This document shows positions 17,579 through 25,800 of a stretch of DNA of 64,000 nt, piece after piece. The notes beneath the pieces are model-generated. The model saw only the letters and a list, made by a program, of their open reading frames with translations. It ran no database searches and had not been told where the DNA came from. This stretch comes from Faucicola osloensis_C (lineage in GTDB: Bacteria; Pseudomonadota; Gammaproteobacteria; Pseudomonadales; Moraxellaceae): assembly GCA_019353055.1 (NCBI GenBank), contig JABAHL010000008.1, positions 1 to 64,000 of the forward strand, read 5' to 3'. The first letter of the stretch is position 1, and each line of letters starts with the position of its first letter. A program made the position numbers and the translations under genes.

Positions 17579-18184
17579 TTACACGTGCGGTAAAATCGCA
17601 GGCATCAAATCATGAAAGGTACGACCTGACGCGGTTTCACCAATGGCATGCATTTTCCACTCACCGTTATGACGATAAATTTTTGCCAAAATCAGCGCGG
17701 TATGACTGCCTTGGGCTGACAAATCATAACGGGCAACTTCACTGTTATTGCTGGCATTCACCAAACGACAAAACGCATTATTAACCGCGGCAAAGGTTTG
17801 ACCTGTAAAGCTATTGACAGTAAAAACCAAGGCTTGCACATGGTCAGGGATACGAGATAAATTGACATTAATCACTTCATCATCGCCATCGCCAGCACCG
17901 GTGCGGTTGTCGCCTGTGTGTTGTACGCTACTGTCTTTTGACTGCAATTGTCCAAACCAAATCGCATCCACCATTTGTTTGTTGGCATCCAGCATGATAC
18001 ACGACGCATCCAAGTCAATGCTGCCGCCACTACCGCCACCGCCGAACAAGCCACCCAAAAATCCACCTGATTTTTGCGGCGCAGCACCGACATCCCAACC
18101 CAGACCCATTTTGATTTGGCTGAGTGCGCCACCTGCTTCTTTTTCTAACGAAATTTTTTGACCTTTCGATAAATTCACTGACAT
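17579..18184 (-). CDS. TerD-family stress protein with glycine-rich insert
   Basis: A 201-aa member of the TerD/CABP family, calcium-binding proteins of tellurite-resistance and general stress clusters. It starts MSVNLSKGQKISLEKE, has GLGWDVG, DLDASCIMLD, and the metal-binding loop HTGDNRTGAGDGDDEVI, and ends with LILAKIYRHNGEWKMHAIGE. Between GLGWD and DLDAS lies a Gly-rich insert (residues about 38-55, FLGGLFGGGGSGG) that the second TerD protein in this cluster lacks. The AIM24-type gene lies 87 bp upstream on the same strand, so the two probably share a transcript. Confidence 0.9.
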   Translation of the reverse strand: MSVNLSKGQKISLEKEAGGALSQIKMGLGWDVGAAPQKSGGFLGGLFGGGGSGGSIDLDASCIMLDANKQMVDAIWFGQLQSKDSSVQHTGDNRTGAGDGDDEVINVNLSRIPDHVQALVFTVNSFTGQTFAAVNNAFCRLVNASNNSEVARYDLSAQGSHTALILAKIYRHNGEWKMHAIGETASGRTFHDLMPAILPHV

Positions 18185-18196
18185 CTTGGTTTCCTT

Positions 18197-18220
18197 ATTT
18201 TTTACTATATTTTTTACTAT
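18197..18220. repeat. Exact 12-bp tandem duplication
   Basis: ATTTTTTACTAT occurs twice back to back (18197-18208 and 18209-18220), just upstream of the terD-like start. Confidence 0.7.
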
Positions 18221-18271
18221 TCTATCTAGTCTAGCTATGTTTTAAGAGTTTAACAACTTAGCAGAAACTGA

Positions 18272-19024
18272 CTATAACAAACCGCCTAAAATACCTTCAT
18301 TGCCACCGCGTCCGCCTGAGTTTGACCCCAGTAAACTTTGAATCCAGCCTTGGTAGGTATCACGGTTACGCGAGCAAATCACTACTTTACCTTGACCTGA
18401 GAACTTTAGTACCATGCCTTCGCCACTCGTGACTGAATTGATGATATTGCCCAAAAAGCCTTTTTTCTGGCTGGTCGCCATTGACAGGCTATATTGTAGT
18501 CGGCTATCCCAGCATACCACGTGACCATTATCAATAATCACATCTTTATCAGGCGTGACATCAATCTCAAACAAAGAACCAAACCCAGATACCACGAGCT
18601 GACCTTGACCTTGCGTTTGCATGACCATAAAGCCACCCGTATCTCCAAATACAGCGCCGCCTAAATTGCGCTGGATATTGGCACGTAAATCAACACCATT
18701 AGTCGCTGCCACAAAGGCACCGTCACTAAGCGTATACTGATTGGCGCCGACGTCTAAAATTTGCATATCGCCATCAAGTGTGGGCGCCAGTAAGCAGTCA
18801 CCCTCACCATTTACCGCTTCAATTTGCTGCTGAAAAATCGACTCGTCATTGGCAAATCGGCGCATCAAAGCTTGCATGATGCCACCACGCATCTGACCTT
18901 TGAGCTCAAGATTTGACTCCATCATGACCATGGCATTGGATTCGCAATAAATCGAATCGCCTTTTTTGAGATTACAATGCAAAAATGGCTCAATCGTCCC
19001 AATCATACTAAACGTCGCTGCCAT
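18272..19024 (-). CDS. AIM24/TIGR00266 family protein
   Basis: A 250-aa beta-rich protein of the AIM24 (TIGR00266) family, often found in Ter-type stress clusters. It starts MAATFSMIGTIEPFLHCNLK, has SIYCESNAMVMMESNLELKG, GGIMQALMRRFANDESIF, and VSGFGSLFEIDVTPDKDVIIDNGHVVCWD cut here by length. The C-terminus is Gly-rich (GSNSGGRGGNEGILGGLL), similar in style to the insert in the neighbouring TerD protein. The family may bind membranes or assemble into large rings, but its function is not known. Confidence 0.88.
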   Translation of the reverse strand: MAATFSMIGTIEPFLHCNLKKGDSIYCESNAMVMMESNLELKGQMRGGIMQALMRRFANDESIFQQQIEAVNGEGDCLLAPTLDGDMQILDVGANQYTLSDGAFVAATNGVDLRANIQRNLGGAVFGDTGGFMVMQTQGQGQLVVSGFGSLFEIDVTPDKDVIIDNGHVVCWDSRLQYSLSMATSQKKGFLGNIINSVTSGEGMVLKFSGQGKVVICSRNRDTYQGWIQSLLGSNSGGRGGNEGILGGLL

Positions 19025-19077
19025 AGATTAATTTATCCTTATAGGCTAGGTGGCAAAAATGATGATAAAAGTAGCTA

Positions 19078-19165
19078 AGTTTGAAAAAGCCCTTAGGCTG
19101 CAAAAAGCGCTTAGGCTGAAAAAACGCTCAAGCTTAAAAAAACGCTCGGGCTAAACAAACGGTTA
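19078..19165. repeat. Degenerate ~19-bp repeats in the AIM24 leader
   Basis: Three to four units of the pattern GAAAAAGC(C/G)CTTAGGCTG / AAAAAACGCTCAAGCTT / AAAAAAACGCTCGGGCT follow one another between the AIM24-type and terD genes. Conservation is partial. Confidence 0.55.
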
Positions 19166-19170
19166 TGTTG

Positions 19171-19198
19171 AAAAAAAGGGGCAAGCCGGTGCCACCCC
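19171..19198 (-). terminator. Terminator of terD
   Basis: On the minus strand GGGGTGGCA-CCGGCT-TGCCCC (one bulge) is followed by TTTTTTT, 38 bp after the terD stop. Confidence 0.6.
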
Positions 19199-19235
19199 AT
19201 TATTAAAAAAATGTTAAAAAATTTTAGCCAAAAAA

Positions 19236-19811
19236 CTAAACCGCAACGCCATATGACGCAGCCAATGGCCCTAGACCGCCAGCAAAACCTTGTCCAACCG
19301 CGCGGAATTTCCACTCGCCATTGTTCTTATAAAGCTCACCAAAAATCATCGCTGTCTCAGTGCTGCTGTCTTCTGACAAATCATAACGGGCCACTTCAGC
19401 GTCGCCTTGGGTATTCACCACACGAATATAAGCGTTTGCTACTTGCCCAAAGTTTTGGTTACGCGCTTGACCATCATAAATCACCGCACAAAATATCACC
19501 TTGCTGACATCGGCTGGGACTTTAGACAAATCCACTTTGATGACTTCATCATCGCCATCGCCTTCACCGGTGCGGTTATCACCGGTATGCTCTACTGCGC
19601 CATCGGCTGATTTTAGGTTGTTAAAGAAAATAAAATCTGTATCTGCCCGTACTTTACCCGATTCATTGACCAAAAACGCGATCGCGTCTAAGTCAAAGGC
19701 TTGCCCGTCAGTGGCACGTGGGTTCCAGCCAAGACCGACGGCTATGTTGGTTAAATTCGGTGCTTCTTTTGATAAATTAACATTACCACCTTTGGTTAAG
19801 CTAATTGCCAT
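19236..19811 (-). CDS. terD: TerD-family tellurite resistance/stress protein
   Basis: A 191-aa protein, the usual TerD/TerE length. It starts MAISLTKGGNVNLSKE and carries GLGWNPR, FDLDAIAFLVNESGKV, the calcium-loop motif HTGDNRTGEGDGDDEVIKVDLSK, and MIFGELYKNNGEWKFRAVGQG. I chose the ATG at 19811, because that is the family start, over the upstream ATG at 19841. Terminators on both sides (19171-19198 and 19951-19976) suggest it is transcribed alone from its own promoter. Confidence 0.93.
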   Translation of the reverse strand: MAISLTKGGNVNLSKEAPNLTNIAVGLGWNPRATDGQAFDLDAIAFLVNESGKVRADTDFIFFNNLKSADGAVEHTGDNRTGEGDGDDEVIKVDLSKVPADVSKVIFCAVIYDGQARNQNFGQVANAYIRVVNTQGDAEVARYDLSEDSSTETAMIFGELYKNNGEWKFRAVGQGFAGGLGPLAASYGVAV

Positions 19812-19950
19812 TGTTTTATCCTTTGTAATAAATTTTTGCATTCAAATAAGAAAATCGATGTCTGTTGTCATGCGCTGCGCCTTTCACGCTCAGACCAAAA
19901 GCGCGCCTAGACAAAAACTTTAAACACCGTAAAAAAACGCCTAAAAAAAC

Positions 19951-19976
19951 AAAACGTGAGCCGAAACTCACGTTTT
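19951..19976 (-). terminator. Terminator of the DUF475 gene
   Basis: AAAACGTGAG (19951-19960) and CTCACGTTTT (19967-19976) form a perfect 10-bp stem. On the minus strand GTTTTTTT follows. It separates the DUF475 gene from terD. Confidence 0.85.
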
Positions 19977-20124
19977 AACTATACCTTTGGTGATAGAATT
20001 TGTCCACCATTCGGCTACATTAAGCTGTTATATTTATGTGTCAAAAGCTTAAGGGATATTAAGCTCAAGCCAGCATCCTAAATACCGCTACGGTTAGGCA
20101 TGAGGCCCAGTCTTTTAGCGGCTT

Positions 20125-21198
20125 TTAGTGTTTCGCTAAGGCTGCTTCGCGTTTACGGTAGCTGATAGAGTTAATCACTGCCCATACGATAAAGGCAATC
20201 CCAATCAAACCCGTCACGATTTCTGGCACTTCGATATGCACGGTTGCCAATAGCATGATGACCGCCAACGCGCCAATCGCATAATGCGCGCCATGTTCTA
20301 GATAAACAAACTCATCGAGCGTGCCTTTTTCTACCAAGAAAATGGTCATGGAGCGCACAAACATCGCACCAATCGCCAAACCGAGCATGATGATAATCAC
20401 GTCATTGGTAATGGCAAACGCGCCAATCACCCCATCAAAACTAAACGATGCATCGAGTACTTCAAGGTATAAAAAGCCTGCAATACCGCCTTTGGCAATC
20501 GCGCCCGCGACTTCTTTGCCTTCAATCACATCGGGTGTTGATTCATCATCATGACCCGCCCCTTCTAAAAGGCTTGATAACACATTGGTGGCTAGATAAA
20601 TCAAAATACCAAATACCCCTGCGGTTAACACCACTGCTTTTTTGGCGTCTTCCACCCAATATAAGGCGGTCATTAATAGTACCAAGGCGACAAACACGCT
20701 CATGGCATCGACCTTGCCAAAACGCGCAAGCTTACGCTCTAGCCATTCAAACCACATCACTTCTTTTTCATCAAAAATGAAGTTTAAAAAGACGAGCAAC
20801 AAGAACATCCCACCAAATGCGGCAATCTCTGCATGATGCTCCATCAGTTTGGCAGAGTATTCCTTGGGGTTGTTAAGCGCCATATTGATGACGTCCATCA
20901 TACCCATATCGGCAGTCACTGCGACGATGACAATCGGGAATACCAGACGCATACCAAATACCGCGATGAGGATACCCACAGTCAAGAAAATCATTTTCCA
21001 AAACTTATCCCACGTTTTGAGTACCGAGGCGTTAACCACGGCATTGTCAAACGACAGCGAGATTTCCATCACTGCCAAAATCAGTGTGACAAACAGCGCC
21101 GACATCATAGTGCCAACACCACCATGCGAAAAACCCCACCAGGCTGCAATTGCCAGCGCAATCGTGGTAAAGACAATATCAAAATAAAAATGTCTCAT
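20125..21198 (-). CDS. DUF475 family TerC-like membrane protein
   Basis: A 357-aa integral membrane protein of the DUF475 group within the TerC superfamily. Two conserved acidic membrane motifs are visible: VMEISLSFDNAVVNASVL early, and EVLDASFSFDGVIGAFAIT near residue 245, both with the FDN/FDG pattern thought to be involved in metal handling. About nine membrane helices are present. Its place next to TerD and AIM24-type genes fits the Ter-associated stress complex described by comparative genomics. I infer metal homeostasis or membrane stress as the context; the substrate is unknown. Confidence 0.9.
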   Translation of the reverse strand: MRHFYFDIVFTTIALAIAAWWGFSHGGVGTMMSALFVTLILAVMEISLSFDNAVVNASVLKTWDKFWKMIFLTVGILIAVFGMRLVFPIVIVAVTADMGMMDVINMALNNPKEYSAKLMEHHAEIAAFGGMFLLLVFLNFIFDEKEVMWFEWLERKLARFGKVDAMSVFVALVLLMTALYWVEDAKKAVVLTAGVFGILIYLATNVLSSLLEGAGHDDESTPDVIEGKEVAGAIAKGGIAGFLYLEVLDASFSFDGVIGAFAITNDVIIIMLGLAIGAMFVRSMTIFLVEKGTLDEFVYLEHGAHYAIGALAVIMLLATVHIEVPEIVTGLIGIAFIVWAVINSISYRKREAALAKH

Positions 21199-21472
21199 AA
21201 TAATCCTACAAATTGAAAAAATTAACGGCTAATAAAGTCATCTAACGCGTAAGATGATTGGATGTGCTTATCTTACACAACTATTTGTTCAATCATACTA
21301 CAAATGTGTTACCAAACAATTGATTGCACGCTTAAACCACGCATTATGGCAAATATTCGCCAACTTGATGCATTTATGGGTACAATAGCGACTTTTAATT
21401 TTTTAAACCAAGTGCTGACGGCAAAATATTGCGATTAGCCTGTGTTTAAACCCTGTTTGGAAGCGTCGCGGT

Positions 21473-22384
21473 ATGTTAGAAAACTTTATCACCCTTGTTC
21501 TGATTCTTACCCCATTGGTGGTCGGGTTTTTGCTGCCATTACCGCAAAGATTCATGCCACTGGTAGACAAGCTACTGACCAACTTGGTGTTTGTGATTTT
21601 AACCTTTATTGGTATTTCGTTGTCGCATATTCCTGACTTAGGCGCGCAGATTGGGTTTATTGGTACCAATGTGGTGGTATTGGCGATTTGTACACTAGGG
21701 GCAGGTTTTATCAGTTTGCTGATATTTGACAGGCTGCATCCTTGGCAACGTGCCCTCCCCCATGAGCATAGCCAAGCAGGTTTTAGCATCACCGGAAGCC
21801 TCGTTCAATTGTGCTGTGTGGTGTTGGGTTTTGTACTGGGCAAATTATTACCAATAACGGATTTGCCGATTGATGGCATCATCAAGGGCTTGTTGATTTT
21901 ACTAATTTTATTGGTGGGTTTTCAGTTGTCGCATTCGGGGATGACATTACGGCAGGTATTGGTCAATAAACGCGGCGTACAAGCCTGTGTGATTTTTTGT
22001 CTCAGTGTGGCAGTCGGTGGTTTACTATACGCGCTGATAATGCCTGATGTGACCTTCACCCAAGGCTTAGCGCTATCCTCTGGCTATGGCTGGTATTCGT
22101 TGTCCGGGATTGTCATGACTGATGCTTATGGCGCAGTTTGGGGAAGTGTGGCATTGCTCAATGATTTGTTGCGTGAGTTTATGGCGCTATTGTTTATCCC
22201 TATGCTGATTCGCAAATACCCAACCACAGCGGTGGGTTTGGGTGGGGTGACCACCATGGATTTTACCTTGCCTATCATCCAAAGCTCAGGGGGGAATGAA
22301 GTAGTTCCGCTTGCCATGAGCTTTGGATTTTTGGTCAATATCATCTCACCGGTGTTAATGGTGGTATTTTCAAGTTTTGGCTAA
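21473..22384 (+). CDS. lysO: LysO family lysine exporter
   Basis: A 303-aa membrane protein with about eight helices. The C-terminal domain SGYGWYSLSGIVMTDAYGAVWG and VGLGGVTTMDFTLPIIQSSGGNEVVPLA is characteristic of LysO (YbjE, DUF340), which exports L-lysine in E. coli. The start at 21473 (MLENFITLV) gives the usual length. It is convergent with the small secreted-protein gene, only 26 bp away, with no clear terminator between. Confidence 0.88.
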   Translation: MLENFITLVLILTPLVVGFLLPLPQRFMPLVDKLLTNLVFVILTFIGISLSHIPDLGAQIGFIGTNVVVLAICTLGAGFISLLIFDRLHPWQRALPHEHSQAGFSITGSLVQLCCVVLGFVLGKLLPITDLPIDGIIKGLLILLILLVGFQLSHSGMTLRQVLVNKRGVQACVIFCLSVAVGGLLYALIMPDVTFTQGLALSSGYGWYSLSGIVMTDAYGAVWGSVALLNDLLREFMALLFIPMLIRKYPTTAVGLGGVTTMDFTLPIIQSSGGNEVVPLAMSFGFLVNIISPVLMVVFSSFG

Positions 22385-22410
22385 TAGCAAAACCCCCAAC
22401 CCTTATTAAA

Positions 22411-22782
22411 TTAATACGCGCAAAACTCAACTTGTTGGTCGCCATACGGACTGCGTACTGTCACATAATGCAGACCTTTCATGCGCGTGTGAATTCGATA
22501 AGTATTGTCGTCAATCCATTCACCTCGCAGCACACCCCGTGCATCTCTAATGTGGATACCGTCTTCCATATTGGCGGCTTTGACTTCAAAATCTTGGTTT
22601 TTTAGCAGATACAGGCTATAGGTTTTACTTTTACTAAAATCACCTGAGTAACTGGCACAGTAGCTACCCTTTGGGAAAATAATTTTAGTAGCTGTCGCGG
22701 CAGTGGCAGTTTGGGTGGTTGCCGCTACCGATAACAGGGCTATAGCTGCCCCAAATAAGGGGGCTGTAAAACGTCTTTTCAT
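22411..22782 (-). CDS. Small secreted hypothetical protein
   Basis: A 123-aa protein with a clear Sec signal peptide (MKRRFTAPLFGAAIALLSVA, cleavage probably after ATAA). The mature ~90 residues contain two cysteines, in GSYCASYSGDF and at the very end in VEFCAY, which could form a disulfide. They also have SLYLLKNQDFEVKA and RIHTRMKGLHYVTVRSPYG, suggesting a small beta-rich domain. I do not recognise the family. Likely periplasmic. Confidence 0.7.
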   Translation of the reverse strand: MKRRFTAPLFGAAIALLSVAATTQTATAATATKIIFPKGSYCASYSGDFSKSKTYSLYLLKNQDFEVKAANMEDGIHIRDARGVLRGEWIDDNTYRIHTRMKGLHYVTVRSPYGDQQVEFCAY

Positions 22783-22911
22783 TTCGTTCTCCTTGTCTTT
22801 GTTTGACTATTTTTTAACATGACAATTTGCTATCGCCGCTTTATTATTAGCAGATTTTCTATTCACTTTCATGATAAGTTTAGTAAAAAAATTTGTTTGT
22901 TTTGTCAGCAC

Positions 22912-22951
22912 AATAAAAAACCCCGCTCATGTCATCACACGATCGGGGTCT
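22912..22951 (-). terminator. Terminator of the OYE-family reductase gene
   Basis: On the minus strand CCCCG ... CGGGG with an 18-nt loop is followed by TTTTTTATT, about 40 bp after the stop. Confidence 0.65.
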
Positions 22952-22987
22952 TCGTATTAGATAATACGATTATTTTGGCTAGTAGGA

Positions 22988-24112
22988 TTATTGGGCTAAT
23001 GCAGGATAATCGGTATAGCCTTCTTGATCGCCACCATAAAAAGTGGCTGGGTTCGGTTGATTAAGCGGCGCATTTTGCTGAAAACGCTCAACCAAATCTG
23101 GATTTGCGATATAACTGCGACCAAATGCGACGGCGTCAATTAAACCATCACGAATTAGCGTGTCTGCTTTTTCTGCTGTATAGCCGCCAGCACCGATAAG
23201 CACGCCGTGATAAGCATCACGAATTTGGCGACGGAATTCTGCGGTAAAGGGTTTTCCACCTGCCCAGTCTGGCTCAGAGATATGTAAATAGGCTAGGTTA
23301 AAGCTATCAATCAGCTTGATGATTGCTAACGCATCGTCTTCGCTACCGGCATCCACACCATTGAATTGACCCAGTGGCGAGATACGGATACCCACTTTGT
23401 CACTGCCAATCGCGCGAGTGACTGCAGTTAGAATTTCTTTCAAAAAGCGCATACGGTTCTCTAAGCTACCACCGTATTCATCGCTGCGTTGGTTGACGCT
23501 CTCATACAAGAATTGATGAATCAAATAGCCGTGTGCACCGTGGATTTCAATAACATCCATGCCCGCTTCAATCGCATTACGCGCGGCGCTGGCAAAATCA
23601 TCGACGGTTTGTTTGATTTCTGCGATGGTCATCTCACGCGCTGGCGTGGCAGTCACACGATATACTTTGCCTTCCTCATCTTTTAACGAGGTGCGTACCG
23701 CATCACCCAAATCCACGGTTGATGCTGATACAGGTGGCTGACCTTGTGGGCGCAAGCTATAATGCGATACCAGCCCTGTGTGCCATAGCTGCATCGCGAT
23801 ATGACCGCCTGCTTGGTGTACGCTATCAGCAATCATTTTCCAGCCTGCAATTTGTGCGGCACTAAAAATACCGGGCGCACCTGCGTAGCCTTTGGCATCG
23901 GCTGAGATATCAGTGGCTTCTGTGATAATCAAACCACTGCTAGCGCGCTGGGTATAATAGGTTGCCATGAGTGGCGTTGGCAAGCCACCAATCCCTTTCG
24001 TTCCATCTGGTAAATCAGCACTACGCAGACGGGTCAATGGCGCCATAAAGACGCGGTTGGGCAAGCGCATCGCGCCCACGTTAATCGGTGATAAAAGAGC
24101 GGAGTAAGACAT
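22988..24112 (-). CDS. nemA: Old-yellow-enzyme family alkene reductase (NemA-like)
   Basis: A 374-aa FMN-dependent ene-reductase that reduces electrophilic alkenes such as N-ethylmaleimide with NADPH. The TIM barrel begins LLSPINVGAMRLPNRVFMAPLTR. It has the HTGLVSHYSL region, GMDVIEIHGAHGYLIHQF, the OYE signature SVNQRSDEYGGSLENRMRF, and VAFGRSYIANPDL. Length is typical. It is divergent from a YqhD-like aldehyde reductase, which suggests a role in defence against reactive electrophiles; no nemR-type regulator is present nearby. Confidence 0.94.
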   Translation of the reverse strand: MSYSALLSPINVGAMRLPNRVFMAPLTRLRSADLPDGTKGIGGLPTPLMATYYTQRASSGLIITEATDISADAKGYAGAPGIFSAAQIAGWKMIADSVHQAGGHIAMQLWHTGLVSHYSLRPQGQPPVSASTVDLGDAVRTSLKDEEGKVYRVTATPAREMTIAEIKQTVDDFASAARNAIEAGMDVIEIHGAHGYLIHQFLYESVNQRSDEYGGSLENRMRFLKEILTAVTRAIGSDKVGIRISPLGQFNGVDAGSEDDALAIIKLIDSFNLAYLHISEPDWAGGKPFTAEFRRQIRDAYHGVLIGAGGYTAEKADTLIRDGLIDAVAFGRSYIANPDLVERFQQNAPLNQPNPATFYGGDQEGYTDYPALAQ

Positions 24113-24542
24113 ACATTCCTCGTGATTGTTAATTCATCTTTCGTTGAGTTATTGGACGCTGCTAGCTGCAAGTCATAACAAACTTGATAAAAAAATCGTT
24201 GCAGCATCCTTGTTTATAAGGATTTTAGACTTATATACGTTGCTATCAAACTTCGTCACAGCGTAATTTTCACAGGTTCATCTGTGGTTAGAAACTTGCG
24301 CAAAGACTAGGTTTTAGCAAGCATTTGTTTTTAAAAAGCATTTGTTTTTAAAAATCATTTGTTTTTAAAAATCATTTGTTTTAAAAAGCTTTTGCGAGTT
24401 TTTTAGACAAATTATTGCAATTGCTTTCACTATTTTATTCTATGATAGCGCTGTGTTTGAGCGTAACGTTTACTTAATAAGTGCCATGGTGCATTTTTAC
24501 AAGTGGCAATGTATTAACAATAACAAATTCTTAAGGATCGGC
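24113..24542. other. Divergent nemA/yqhD regulatory region
   Basis: These 430 bp must hold the promoters of both genes. The middle is taken up by four 17-bp repeats (see the repeat entry). A TATGAT box at 24441-24446 could be the -10 element for the rightward gene, but no matching -35 is clear. No gene is evident: the open frame running in from 24453 is the upstream extension of the yqhD-like gene. Confidence 0.45.
24321..24387. repeat. Four tandem 17-bp AT-rich repeats
   Basis: GCATTTGTTTTTAAAAA occurs at 24321-24337 and 24338-24354, TCATTTGTTTTTAAAAA at 24355-24371, and a 16-bp copy at 24372-24387. A partial unit follows. The period is about one and a half helical turns. It lies between two divergent starts. 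Confidence 0.9.
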
Positions 24543-25733
24543 ATGAATAATTTCCAATATTACAACCCTGTGCGTATCGTATTTGGCGAAGGTCAAATCA
24601 AAGAACTCGCCAATCTTGTCCCTGATAATGCCCGAGTACTTATCACCTATGGCGGTAGCTCTGCCAAAAAAACCGGCACACTCGATGAGGTCAAAACCGC
24701 GCTACAAGGTAAACAGCGTGAAATCTTTGAATTTGGCGGTATTGAGCCAAATCCAGAATTTAATACCTTGATGAAAGCCGTCGATATGGTACATGCCAAT
24801 AACATTGACTTTTTGCTCGCTGTCGGTGGTGGCTCAGTACTTGATGGCACCAAATTTGTTGCATTGACTGCCACCTTAGATGACGACAAAGACCATGAAA
24901 AAGCGTGGGAAGCATTAAAAGGATATACCCGTGATATTCAAAATGCACTACCGCTCGGTACTGTATTGACTATTCCTGCAACAGGCTCAGAGATGAATTC
25001 AGGCGGCGTTATCAACCATAGCGAGCGTCATGCCAAATTGCCCTTTGGTAACCCGCTAGTATTCCCACAGTTTTCGATTCTTGACCCTGCCAAAACCTTA
25101 ACGCTACCTGAGCGTCAAGTGATGAATGGCGTGGGCGATGCGTTTGTGCATGTGATGGAGCAGTATCTGACTTACCCAGTCAACGCCAAAGTCCAAGATA
25201 GTTTCTCTGAAAGCCTGCTCAAAATCTTGATTGAAGAAGGCCGTGCCGTCAAAGCCAACCCTAACGACATGGAAACGCGGAAAAACATCATGTGGACAGC
25301 GACAATGGCACTCAATGGTCTCATTGGCACTGGCGTACCACAAGACTGGACCACCCATATGATTGGGCATGAACTCACGTCCCTACACGGTATTGACCAC
25401 GCCCGCACCTTGACCATTGTGTTGCCTGCGGTGATGCGTGAGCTCAAAGATAGCAAAAAAGACAAGTTGCTACAGTACGCCAAAAACGTTTGGCATATCA
25501 CTGAAGGCAACTCTAATCTAAGCGACGAGGATAAAATCGAGCAAGCGATTGTTAACACCGAAAACTTTTTCCGCGAGCTTGGCTTACCGGTGAGATTGTC
25601 AGATGCCGATCTTGATGCGTCTGCTATCGCGCCAATTTTAAGCCAATTAGAAGAACATAATATGGTCAAACTTGGTGAACATCGTAGCAACGATTTGGCA
25701 GTATCTGAGCGGATTTTGCGCGCAGCGATTTGA
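24543..25733 (+). CDS. yqhD: Iron-containing alcohol dehydrogenase / aldehyde reductase (YqhD-like)
   Basis: A 396-aa NADPH-dependent enzyme of the Fe-ADH family, similar to YqhD/BdhA, which reduces short and toxic aldehydes. It begins MNNFQYYNPVRIVFGEGQI, has the nucleotide motif LAVGGGSVLDGTKF, IPATGSEMNSGGVI, and metal ligands in VGDAFVHVMEQYL and MIGHELTSLHGIDHARTL. The ATG at 24543 follows TAAGGATC; an upstream GTG in frame at 24453 is unlikely. Divergent from nemA; it ends at a strong terminator. Confidence 0.94.
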   Translation: MNNFQYYNPVRIVFGEGQIKELANLVPDNARVLITYGGSSAKKTGTLDEVKTALQGKQREIFEFGGIEPNPEFNTLMKAVDMVHANNIDFLLAVGGGSVLDGTKFVALTATLDDDKDHEKAWEALKGYTRDIQNALPLGTVLTIPATGSEMNSGGVINHSERHAKLPFGNPLVFPQFSILDPAKTLTLPERQVMNGVGDAFVHVMEQYLTYPVNAKVQDSFSESLLKILIEEGRAVKANPNDMETRKNIMWTATMALNGLIGTGVPQDWTTHMIGHELTSLHGIDHARTLTIVLPAVMRELKDSKKDKLLQYAKNVWHITEGNSNLSDEDKIEQAIVNTENFFRELGLPVRLSDADLDASAIAPILSQLEEHNMVKLGEHRSNDLAVSERILRAAI

Positions 25734-25751
25734 TGATATAAAAAATGCTAT

Positions 25752-25787
25752 AAAAAAAGACCTAGCAAATTTCTAGGTCTTTTTTTC
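25752..25787. terminator. Bidirectional terminator
   Basis: AAAAAAAGACCTAG pairs with CTAGGTCTTTTTTT around a short loop. It serves the yqhD-like gene and the convergent antiporter gene, whose stop is at 25801. Confidence 0.9.
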
Positions 25788-25800
25788 GTGGTAGTAACAG

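Noticed and set aside
20125..21472. Possible manganese (yybP-ykoY) riboswitch before the TerC-like gene, or lysine riboswitch before lysO
   Set aside because: I could not find the conserved helix elements of either riboswitch in the 274-bp divergent region.
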